A model generated the notes under the pieces. That model was not told the origin of the DNA. It did no database searches and worked only from the letters and a program-made list of their open reading frames with translations. Made by a program: the position numbers and the translations under genes. Shown here in pieces: positions 28,255-36,915 of a DNA stretch of 64,000 bases. This DNA is from Oceanospirillales bacterium. GTDB lineage: Bacteria; Pseudomonadota; Gammaproteobacteria; Pseudomonadales; Balneatricaceae. The stretch spans positions 43,510 to 107,509 of the forward strand of contig JAAEYW010000011.1 of assembly GCA_018223185.1 (NCBI GenBank), read 5' to 3'. Position 1 is the stretch's first letter, and every line of letters starts with the position of its first letter.

Positions 28255-30519
28255 TCAGAGCTTGCAGGCACCGCTGTCGCAACCACCCATATCTTCATGC
28301 TGATCAGTCGCACCATCACGGGTGTTATGGTAGTAGAGGGTTTTGACACCATACTTGTAGGCAGTCAGCAGGTCTTTAAGGAGCTGTTTCATCGGCACCT
28401 TATCACCTGGGAACTTCGAGGGATCATAATTAGTATTAGCCGAAATAGACTGATCAACAAACTTCTGCATGATACCCACCAGCTGCAGGTAACCTTCATT
28501 GGTTGGAATCTGCCATAACAGCTCGTAATCCTCTTTCAGCTCAGCGTATTCCGGCACCACCTGTTTCATGACACCATCTTTACTCGCCTTAACGCTGACA
28601 TAACCCCGTGGAGGCTCAATACCATTGGTCGAGTTAGTAATCTGAGAAGAGGTTTCGCATGGCATCAGCGCTGTCAGGGTGCTGTTGCGCAGACCAAATT
28701 CGCGTATATCTTCACGCAGTGTTTCCCAGAAATAGTGCAAAGGTTCATCACAGAACTCATCCACTTCACGCTTATAAGTATCGGTCGGCAGAATTCCTTT
28801 GGCGTAATTAGTTTCCTTGAACAACTTGCAAGGCCCCAGCTCTTTCGCCAGCTGATTAGATGCTTTAAGCAAGTAGTACTGAATCGCTTCAAAGGTTTTG
28901 TGAACCAGGCCATTAGCGGAACCGTCGGAGTAACGGACGCCGTTTTTGGCCAGATAGTAGGCAAAGTTAGTCACACCGACTCCAAGAGTTCGGCGGTTCA
29001 TAGACGCAGTACGCGCCGCTTCAATCGGGTAATCCTGATAATCCAGCAGACTATCCAGTGCGCGAACGATCAGATCTGACAGGTTTTCAAGCTCATCCAG
29101 GTTCTCCAGAGCCCCCAGATTAAAGGCAGACAGAGTACAAAGAGCGATCTCACCTTCAGGATCATTAATATCATTAAGAGGCTTGGTTGGCAGTGCAATC
29201 TCAAGACAGAGGTTAGACTGTTTAACCGGTGCCACCTTAGGATCAAACGGGCTATGGGTATTACAGTGATCGACATTCTGAATATAGATACGTCCGGTTG
29301 ACGCACGCTCAGATGCCAGAATACCAAACAGTTCAACGGCTTTAATCGTTTTCTTACGAATCGTTTCATCCTGTTCATACTGAACATAGAGACGCTCAAA
29401 CTCTTCCTGATCGGCAAAGAAGGCATCATACAGTCCCGGCACCTCATGGGGACTGAACAGAGTAATATTGCCCCCCTTGATCAGTCGGGTATACATCAGT
29501 TTGTTCAGCTGCACACCGTAATCCAGATGGCGCACCCGGTTTTCTTCCACACCCCGGTTGTTCTTCAGCACCAGCAGTGATTCAACCTCAAGGTGCCAGA
29601 GTGGATAAAACAGCGTTGCTGCACCACCACGAACACCGCCCTGAGAGCAGGATTTTACTGCAGTCTGGAAATATTTGTAGAACGGGATACAACCGGTGTG
29701 AAAAGCTTCTCCGCCCCGGATAGGACTGCCCAGAGCCCGGATACGGCCGGCATTGATACCGATACCTGCCCGCTGGCTGACATACTTCACGATCGCACTG
29801 GCAGTCGCATTGATAGAATCCAGCGAGTCACCGGATTCGATCAGTACACAGGAGCTGAACTGTCGGGTCGGGGTGCGCACACCGGCCATAATAGGTGTTG
29901 GCAACGACAGTTTGAACAGTGAGCAGGCATCATAAAAACGCTTCACATATTCAAGTCGGGTCTCTTTCGGGTAGTTGGCAAACAGACAGGCTGCAACCAG
30001 GATATACAGAATCTGAGGGCTCTCATAAATCTCATGAGTCACCCGGTTCTGTACCAGATACTTGCCTTCTAACTGCTTTACAGCCACATAGCTGAAATTC
30101 ATATCCCGAGCGTGATCGATATAGTCATTCAGTTGATTAAACTCTGCTTCAGAGTAATCTTCTATCAGATGTTTATCATAACGACCGGCATCAACCATCT
30201 TAGCCACATGGGTCAGAAGATGAGGCGGTTCAAAGCTGTCAAAAGCACGCTTACGCAGATGGAAGATCGCCAGACGGGCAGCCAGATACTGGTAGTCCGG
30301 TGCATCCTCAGAGATAAGGTCAGCAGCAGATTTGATCAGTGTTTCATGAATATCGGCTGTTTTAATGCCATCGTAAAACTGAATATGGGCTTTCAGTTCC
30401 ACCTGTGAGACTGAGACATTCTGAAGGCCATGGGCGGCCCAGATAACGACTCGGTGAATTTTTTCAAGGTCCAGCTTTTCCTGACGACCATCCCGTTTCG
30501 TTACCAATATGTCCTGCAT
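28255..30519 (-). CDS. nrdA: Ribonucleoside-diphosphate reductase class Ia, alpha subunit
   Basis: The 754-residue catalytic subunit (761 in E. coli) begins with an ATP-cone allosteric domain (1-95, VTKRDGRQEKLDLEKIHRVV). Active-site cysteines are recognisable in RQFSSCVLIES, NVDHCNTHSPF and NLCLEIALPT, and the C-terminal redox pair in GGCDSGACKL. It reduces ribonucleoside diphosphates with NrdB. It is the first gene of the nrd unit, and two NrdR boxes lie about 150 bases upstream. Confidence 0.98.
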   Translation of the reverse strand: MQDILVTKRDGRQEKLDLEKIHRVVIWAAHGLQNVSVSQVELKAHIQFYDGIKTADIHETLIKSAADLISEDAPDYQYLAARLAIFHLRKRAFDSFEPPHLLTHVAKMVDAGRYDKHLIEDYSEAEFNQLNDYIDHARDMNFSYVAVKQLEGKYLVQNRVTHEIYESPQILYILVAACLFANYPKETRLEYVKRFYDACSLFKLSLPTPIMAGVRTPTRQFSSCVLIESGDSLDSINATASAIVKYVSQRAGIGINAGRIRALGSPIRGGEAFHTGCIPFYKYFQTAVKSCSQGGVRGGAATLFYPLWHLEVESLLVLKNNRGVEENRVRHLDYGVQLNKLMYTRLIKGGNITLFSPHEVPGLYDAFFADQEEFERLYVQYEQDETIRKKTIKAVELFGILASERASTGRIYIQNVDHCNTHSPFDPKVAPVKQSNLCLEIALPTKPLNDINDPEGEIALCTLSAFNLGALENLDELENLSDLIVRALDSLLDYQDYPIEAARTASMNRRTLGVGVTNFAYYLAKNGVRYSDGSANGLVHKTFEAIQYYLLKASNQLAKELGPCKLFKETNYAKGILPTDTYKREVDEFCDEPLHYFWETLREDIREFGLRNSTLTALMPCETSSQITNSTNGIEPPRGYVSVKASKDGVMKQVVPEYAELKEDYELLWQIPTNEGYLQLVGIMQKFVDQSISANTNYDPSKFPGDKVPMKQLLKDLLTAYKYGVKTLYYHNTRDGATDQHEDMGGCDSGACKL

Positions 30520-30671
30520 TTCGCTTTCCCAAGTTTGAAAAAATCAGATTTACGAAGGTTTCTTAACCGAACCTTTTCAGCGGCGGAACCGGAGACATTT
30601 CGCCTTAGCACTCCGGACTTCCTGATGTTCACTCTGTCCTGCCGACCACTGGTGCCGACACTTCATCTGGC

Positions 30672-30718
30672 ACACTATATGTAGTACGCGCACGAACAAC
30701 AGGCACTAAATATAGTTA
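30672..30718. promoter_or_regulatory. Tandem NrdR boxes upstream of nrdA
   Basis: ACACTATATGTAGTAC (30672-30687) and GCACTAAATATAGTTA (30703-30718) both match the NrdR consensus ACACWATATRTWGTGT closely. Their start-to-start distance is 31 bases, about three helical turns, as is typical for NrdR pairs. They should mediate ATP/dATP-responsive repression of nrdAB. Confidence 0.85.
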
Positions 30719-30919
30719 TAAACAACTTAATTACAATACTTGATTTTGCCCTTTTATGAGTGTAGTCAGACAGTAAATACTGGCCAGATGCCCGTGCCAT
30801 CAGCGCTGCAGAATATTACGCCAAAATAAGAAAAATTTTAATTAAAAATGAATTCGCAATAAATTTTGATAATGGTCAAAAAGACCTCTCATCCTATAAA
30901 AAAAGATTCATCTTTCCGC

Positions 30920-30948
30920 TTTACAGTGGCGTAACAAATCAATAGTAT
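30920..30948 (+). promoter_or_regulatory. Promoter of tRNA-Tyr
   Basis: TTTACA (30920-30925) and TAGTAT (30943-30948) are 17 bases apart, followed by a GC-rich ACGCCC discriminator typical of stringently controlled stable RNA promoters. Transcription would begin around 30955, a few bases before the tRNA. Confidence 0.65.
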
Positions 30949-30961
30949 ACGCCCTCCTTGT

Positions 30962-31045
30962 GGTGGGGTTCCCGAGTGGCCAAAGGGATCAGACTGTAAA
31001 TCTGACGCGCGAGCTTCGGTGGTTCGAATCCACCCCCCACCACCA
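30962..31045 (+). tRNA. tRNA-Tyr: tRNA-Tyr (anticodon GUA)
   Basis: An 84-base class II tRNA: acceptor GGTGGGG pairs with CCCCACC, the anticodon loop is CTGTAAATC with GTA, there is a long variable arm, the T-arm is GGTGG-TTCGAAT-CCACC, and CCA is encoded. The last 19 bases are repeated 180 bases downstream. Confidence 0.97.
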
Positions 31046-31059
31046 TCGAATTTGATACA

Positions 31060-31090
31060 AAAAAAGCCCCGCCTATCCCGGGGCTTTTTT
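31060..31090 (+). terminator. Terminator after tRNA-Tyr (copy 1)
   Basis: AGCCCCG-CCTATCC-CGGGGCT stem preceded by A-rich and followed by TTTTTT sequence, 15 bases after the tRNA. Confidence 0.9.
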
Positions 31091-31239
31091 GTGTCTGCAA
31101 TTCAGATCAGGGGTGGGCGAGAACCGCCGATAGGGTTCGAGCCGGAGGCCACGAAGTGGCCGAAGACAACGTTGCAACGCTTTTCTGCAACGGCCCGAAG
31201 GGGCATAATCCACCCCACACCACCATCGAATTTGATACA

Positions 31240-31270
31240 AAAAAAGCCCCTCCTATCCCGGGGCTTTTTT
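31240..31270 (+). terminator. Second terminator copy in the repeat
   Basis: Same hairpin as at 31060 with one stem base changed (G to T at 31251), still followed by TTTTTT. It would catch read-through from the first. Confidence 0.8.
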
Positions 31271-31538
31271 GTGCCTGCAATTCAGATCAGGGGTGGGTGA
31301 GAACCGCCGATAGGGTTCGAGCCGGAGGCCACACTGCGGCTGCGCAACTTCGTGGCTGGTTGCTCATCGCTCGATGAAAGAAAAACAACCTACTGACAAG
31401 CCTCCCTGCAACGTGCCACCTGTGCCAGAAATCCGTCTTAAATCAATTACCCAGAGAATATTTCACTCTCCCTCTGTACCTTGCCGTTATCCTGTGCCAA
31501 TGTGTGGAAATATCTAATAGCACCTGGAGAACAACAAT

Positions 31539-31781
31539 ATGCCTTTGACAAACGACATTCAGGAAGAGATCAATATGCTGATTCGCTTTAGCCAGAGCAG
31601 CGATCATCAGGGTCTCAAAGTACATCAGGACGTTGCCCCACCAGAGCTGGTTGCAGCCACTCAACGCCTGTTTGATAAAAAGCTCATCACTCTGGTTGAT
31701 GGCGGGTATCTGACACCACTTGGCCACGAAGCAGCTGATCAGGCTCACGCATTGCTGAACATTCTCAACGCGCCGAAATAA
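31539..31781 (+). CDS. TIGR02647 family protein
   Basis: The 80-residue product matches the TIGR02647 family of small gammaproteobacterial proteins, with FSQSSDHQGLKVHQDVAPPELVAA, RLFDKKLIT and DGGYLTPLGHEAADQA. The C-terminal half looks like a winged-helix turn, and some annotations call the family DNA-binding. CTGGAG precedes the ATG by 11 bases. Function unknown; it lies alone downstream of the tRNA repeat. Confidence 0.88.
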   Translation: MPLTNDIQEEINMLIRFSQSSDHQGLKVHQDVAPPELVAATQRLFDKKLITLVDGGYLTPLGHEAADQAHALLNILNAPK

Positions 31782-31862
31782 CAGCAGAAACGATATATCT
31801 GAAAGCTGATTCAAGAACCTAATACCAGAACTTTATACAGACACCAGGGTAAACACTCATCC

Positions 31863-32525
31863 ATGCATCAGGCTGAAATTCTCATCGAAGATATCAATGT
31901 CTGGGAAACCCAGATGTTTACTGTGCAGAACCCTCTGCACAGTACTATTCGCGCCCCCCTTCTGAAACTGATCTACCGCTTACGGGATAAACAGCAGCAG
32001 GCCATCGAGAGCGAAGTTGCACCGACTGCAAAACACGCTCTTTATGAGAGCACTCTGGACCTGTTACAACGCCCTGACCCGGTTATTTCAGAGCTGCGGG
32101 AGTTTATTGAGGAGATGCTGATCACCGTTGCCAGTGCCGTTAATGAACCATTCTGGCCGGAAGGCGCTCAGGCCAGAGCGGATATTATTGAGTCCTGGTT
32201 TCATGTCACTGAAAACGGGGGCTATCACGACACCCATTCTCACCCGAACTGTTCCTGGTGTGGTATCTACTATGTTGATGCCGGAGAGTGCGACATTCAG
32301 AATCGTAATGGTATAAACCGCTTCTATGATCCGCGCCACGGAGCTGATCAGTATCTTGATGCAGGAACAGCCTATCTCAACAGCACCGGCAGCTGGGACT
32401 TTGCTGCTGTTGAAGGTCAGGTGGTTATATTCCCCTCCTACCTCAAGCATGCTGCGATGCCCTATTTTGGTCAGAAAGACCGGGTTATTATCGCGTTTAA
32501 CAGTCAGATCCATTTTCAGGAATAG
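31863..32525 (+). CDS. Putative 2-oxoglutarate/Fe(II) oxygenase (TIGR02466-like)
   Basis: The 220-residue protein resembles the 2OG-FeII_Oxy_5 family. The C-terminal half has ESWFHVTENGGYHDTHSHPNCSWCGIYYV, with candidate iron-binding histidines, and YLKHAAMPY...KDRVIIAFN, with the distal His and the Arg that would bind 2-oxoglutarate. The N-terminal half is helical. The substrate is unknown; family members occur in phage and marine bacteria. An SGNH hydrolase gene begins 20 bases downstream and is likely cotranscribed. Confidence 0.8.
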   Translation: MHQAEILIEDINVWETQMFTVQNPLHSTIRAPLLKLIYRLRDKQQQAIESEVAPTAKHALYESTLDLLQRPDPVISELREFIEEMLITVASAVNEPFWPEGAQARADIIESWFHVTENGGYHDTHSHPNCSWCGIYYVDAGECDIQNRNGINRFYDPRHGADQYLDAGTAYLNSTGSWDFAAVEGQVVIFPSYLKHAAMPYFGQKDRVIIAFNSQIHFQE

Positions 32526-32545
32526 CGCTCAGGACAGGTACCCAG

Positions 32546-33187
32546 GTGAAACAGATTCTGGTTTATGGAGACTCGCTTAGCTGGGGTATCGTTCCCGATA
32601 CACGTCAACGATTTGAATTTCATCAGCGCTGGCCCGGCCGACTGGAACAACTAATCAATCAGGATAGCCCCCGGGTACGCATCATTGAAGACTGTCTTAA
32701 CGGCCGCAGAACGGTACTGGATGATCCATTCAAACCCGGTCGAAACGGCACCGACGGTTTACAACAGCGAATCGAAATCAACACCCCGCTTGAACTGGTC
32801 ATCATTATGCTGGGCAATAATGACTTCCAGAGTCCGCATATCTTCACCGCAGCAGAAGCCGCACAGGGTGTTGCCACTCTGGTACAGACCATTCGAAAAG
32901 CCCCCATAGAGCCCGGTATGCACATACCCCGGATCTTACTGCTATGCCCACCGCCGATTATCCAGCCAAAAGGAGTTATTGCCGATAAGTTCAGAGGGGC
33001 TGAAGTCAGATGGACAGGATTTAACCGGGCTTTGAAAAAAATCGCAGCAGAAACTGATTGTGATTTTTTTGATACCGGAACAGTGATCAGCGCCAGTAAG
33101 ATTGACGGAATCCATCTGGACCTGGAGCAGCATCAACAACTCGCACTATCGATTCACCCGATTATACAGGGTATATTAAACTGTTGA
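32546..33187 (+). CDS. SGNH/GDSL hydrolase
   Basis: The 213-residue serine esterase has block I GDSLSWG (nucleophile Ser10), NGRRT, block III LGNNDF and block V DGIHLD with the catalytic Asp-His. The arrangement is that of arylesterase-like SGNH enzymes found in many proteobacteria. There is no signal peptide, so it acts in the cytoplasm. The start is GTG at 32546, close behind the oxygenase gene. Substrate not predictable. Confidence 0.88.
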   Translation: MKQILVYGDSLSWGIVPDTRQRFEFHQRWPGRLEQLINQDSPRVRIIEDCLNGRRTVLDDPFKPGRNGTDGLQQRIEINTPLELVIIMLGNNDFQSPHIFTAAEAAQGVATLVQTIRKAPIEPGMHIPRILLLCPPPIIQPKGVIADKFRGAEVRWTGFNRALKKIAAETDCDFFDTGTVISASKIDGIHLDLEQHQQLALSIHPIIQGILNC

Positions 33188-33252
33188 CTGAACTTCTATA
33201 GTCGTCACAGATCTGACCTGCAGGGTTTCATCTTCAGAATACAGGATTTTTA

Positions 33253-33759
33253 ATGCTTAACGCTCTCAACTTTTTTTTCCGCAGCCCCTGGTACTGGCTG
33301 GCCATGATATTTGCCGGCATTACGATGGAGTGTATAGCGCTCTATTATCAGTATGTCCTCAACTATGGCCCCTGTGTACTCTGCATCCACATACGCATCT
33401 GGGTGATGGCTTTTATTCTATTGGGAATTCTGGGAATCCTGGGCCACAAAAACCGCCCCGTCAGCATCCTGCTCAGCCTTCTGACAATAGTTGCCGCTGT
33501 CGGATTAGCTGAACGCTCCTGGATGACCTTTGCAATCGAACGCAACCTGATCGAAGGCAGCTGTACCATGGGTTCGGGTCTGCCAGACTGGTTTGCACTG
33601 GACCGGTGGTTTCCAGCCATTTTTGAGCCCTGGGAACTGTGTGGCTGGACCCCTGAACTGCTCTTCGGTATCACCATGGCTGAAGCCCTGCTGGTAACCT
33701 CGGCTATAGCCGTGATAAGCACGCTGGCTGCAACATTCTGTTTGTATAGAAAAGCTTAA
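33253..33759 (+). CDS. dsbB: Disulfide bond formation protein B
   Basis: The 168-residue inner membrane protein reoxidises DsbA with quinone. It has four hydrophobic helices and two periplasmic cysteine pairs: Cys41-Val-Leu-Cys44 in YGPCVLCIH, and Cys104 and Cys130. These four positions coincide with those of E. coli DsbB. No dsbA is nearby. The periplasmic loop GSGLPDWFALDRWFPAIFEPWELCGW is typical of the family. A DsbI-like specialised paralogue cannot be excluded. Confidence 0.93.
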   Translation: MLNALNFFFRSPWYWLAMIFAGITMECIALYYQYVLNYGPCVLCIHIRIWVMAFILLGILGILGHKNRPVSILLSLLTIVAAVGLAERSWMTFAIERNLIEGSCTMGSGLPDWFALDRWFPAIFEPWELCGWTPELLFGITMAEALLVTSAIAVISTLAATFCLYRKA

Positions 33760-33900
33760 AACCTTTGCTTAAAAAAGCGCTACCTTATACTCTCAAACGC
33801 TGTTGATTAACGCTGCCAGAGGGATCTGGCGAAACAAAAGCCGGGCTATAACTGGTAACAGGATCACTGCCAACCCGATCAGAAGAAAAATAAGGCGAAA

Positions 33901-33926
33901 CGCCCGGTCAATAAACGGGCCTTTTA
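33901..33926 (+). terminator. Weak terminator between dsbB and the GTPase gene
   Basis: GCCCG-GTCAATAAA-CGGGC followed by CTTTTA, just six bases before the GTPase start. It may end dsbB transcripts or shield the GTPase ribosome site. Confidence 0.4.
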
Positions 33927-33931
33927 CATCG

Positions 33932-34903
33932 ATGAAAGATCCCAAAATCATCTTCTTTGGCCCGGTGGGTGCCGGTAAAACAACCGCTATTGCCACAATC
34001 ACTAACAATGCCAGTGCGACCACTGACGCGCGTATCTCTGATACAGGCGTGAGACGTAAAAGCAGAACGACAGTGGCAATGGATTATGCGCTGCTGGAAA
34101 ACGGCGGCAAACGGATTCACCTGTATGGCACCCCGGGACAGGAACGGTTTCGGTTTATGTGGGAGATGATTTCAACCGAACTGGCCCACGACTGCAGCGG
34201 TCACATTATGCTGCTGGATAATACCCGCAATCACCCCCGTAAAGACCTCGAGTTCTACCTGGATAATTTCACTACTTACAATCCTTACACCCGCCTGGTT
34301 ATTGGTGTTACGGGAAGTGATCTGGCGGCTACTCCCACCCGGGCCGATTATGCAAGATGGCTTGCAGAACTGGAGATCAAAGCTCCGCTGTTTTTTATCG
34401 ACGCCCGTCAGACTGAAGATATACAGCTACTGATTGACGAAATCCTGCAGCCGGAAATACCAGAGAAGACTGAAGCAGATAACAGCAGCCAGTGGCAAAC
34501 GGAAGAGGAGATGAGTCTCGAAGAACTGTTTGCACCTGACAATCATTACCCGTTATTTACCCCCGGGCTGATTGATGAAGTTGAAAGCATCGGAGCGGTG
34601 ACCGGTACCGCTTTATTAAACGGTGACAATCAGCCCGAACACTCATCTCTGACACACTCTGAGCTGACAGCACTGCAGACCTTTACTGCAGGAATTCCCC
34701 CGGTTCGCCAGCGGATCGATGATCCGGGTTCTGTCGAAAGCTTTTCACTGAAGACTCAGGGCGAGGGGTACTACCTTGTTATGCTGGCTGACAATCAGAT
34801 TTTTGGGGTTCACTGCAGTGGACAGCTGAGCCTGCTGTCACTAAAACAGGAGATCGACAACCGGTTGCAGTGGTCTGACAGTTTGGCAATATCAACAGTA
34901 TGA
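33932..34903 (+). CDS. Small GTPase with C-terminal roadblock-like domain
   Basis: The 323-residue protein starts at ATG 33932 (MKDPKIIFFGP); the track start at 33803 lies in intergenic sequence. Residues 5-190 form a Ras-like domain: P-loop GPVGAGKT (10-17), YGTPGQERFRFMW for switch II and GVTGSD at the nucleotide-specificity position. It belongs with the bacterial MglA/SRbeta-like group. After an acidic linker (about 195-255), the last 85 residues (ELTALQTFTAGIPPV...FGVHCSGQLSLLSLKQEI) have the alternating pattern of a roadblock/LC7 domain. Roadblock proteins are usually separate GAPs or partners (MglB), so a fusion would be self-regulating. The C-terminal assignment is tentative. Confidence 0.78.
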   Translation: MKDPKIIFFGPVGAGKTTAIATITNNASATTDARISDTGVRRKSRTTVAMDYALLENGGKRIHLYGTPGQERFRFMWEMISTELAHDCSGHIMLLDNTRNHPRKDLEFYLDNFTTYNPYTRLVIGVTGSDLAATPTRADYARWLAELEIKAPLFFIDARQTEDIQLLIDEILQPEIPEKTEADNSSQWQTEEEMSLEELFAPDNHYPLFTPGLIDEVESIGAVTGTALLNGDNQPEHSSLTHSELTALQTFTAGIPPVRQRIDDPGSVESFSLKTQGEGYYLVMLADNQIFGVHCSGQLSLLSLKQEIDNRLQWSDSLAISTV

Positions 34904-35029
34904 TGCTTAAGCTTATATCGAAAACATCCAGCAAACTCCGCCTTTTATCTCTCCTTGCGATTGCACATTAGCGTCACGAGTCTGTACAATTCGTGGCCAT
35001 TTTGATTTTTTTAACATAAGGATTACGCA

Positions 35030-35230
35030 GTGCGTCTGGCAGAAATTGAAGCGATATCTCTGAATGTGGGCATCACAATATTCGCCGCTTACGTATTTTT
35101 TATCATTTATGATCTGGCGAAGAAATCAAACGCGGGTAAATTTGGCACAGTGATTCTGTTCTTCGCTCTGGGCCTGGGACTGGCGGCCTTTCTGGTGAAA
35201 ACTGTTGTCGTGTACATGATGGAAGGCTGA
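35030..35230 (+). CDS. DUF2788 family membrane protein
   Basis: The 66-residue protein has two hydrophobic helices flanking LAKKSNAGKFGT and matches the DUF2788 family of small gammaproteobacterial inner membrane proteins. The start is GTG at 35030 with AAGGA upstream. Function unknown. A strong -10-like sequence is not evident; the upstream stretch is AT-rich. Confidence 0.88.
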   Translation: MRLAEIEAISLNVGITIFAAYVFFIIYDLAKKSNAGKFGTVILFFALGLGLAAFLVKTVVVYMMEG

Positions 35231-35300
35231 AACGGTCCCCTTTTAAAGGAAGGTCAGCCTGATTGAGAGACCTTCTTCAACACTCTCAGCATTAACACTG

Positions 35301-36759
<1,459 letters not shown>

Positions 36760-36767
36760 CTCCGCCT

Positions 36768-36788
36768 GGCGGCCCGGCGAGGGCCGCC
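36768..36788 (+). terminator. GC-rich hairpin after kdsA
   Basis: GGCGGCCC and GGGCCGCC form a perfect 8-bp stem with a 5-base loop, 9 bases after the kdsA stop. The following T-rich stretch is weak (CCCCTTTTGC), so termination efficiency is uncertain. Confidence 0.5.
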
Positions 36789-36915
36789 GATAGCACGCCC
36801 CTTTTGCTTCAGGTGATATACCTGTCGTTTTGACAGCTATGAGCCTTAACTCTTTGTTAGTCATACTCTATTATCATACAGAATCGCCAGGATTTTCGAT
36901 AAAGGGTGCACAGGA

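Larger units (their letters stand above)
30520..30961. other. Divergent regulatory region between nrdA and tRNA-Tyr
   Basis: No gene is supported. The region contains the nrdA leader, the two NrdR boxes, an AT-rich middle and the tRNA promoter. The 84-residue ORF at 30430-30684 is a shadow of nrdA running into the leader. Confidence 0.6.
31027..31332 (+). repeat. 180-bp-period duplication of tRNA-Tyr 3' end plus terminator
   Basis: Copy 1 (31027-31152) and copy 2 (31207-31332) share 122 of 126 bases by my count. Each begins with the 19-base 3' end of the tRNA, contains a GCCCC/GGGGC terminator and ends in GGTTCGAGCCGGAGGCCAC. Between and after the copies the sequence differs. The layout resembles the E. 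coli tyrT repeat region. Confidence 0.9.

Noticed and set aside
31019-31377. ORFs of 93 and 73 residues in the tRNA repeat region
   Set aside because: They start within the tRNA and run through the terminators; similar phantom proteins arise wherever this repeat is translated.
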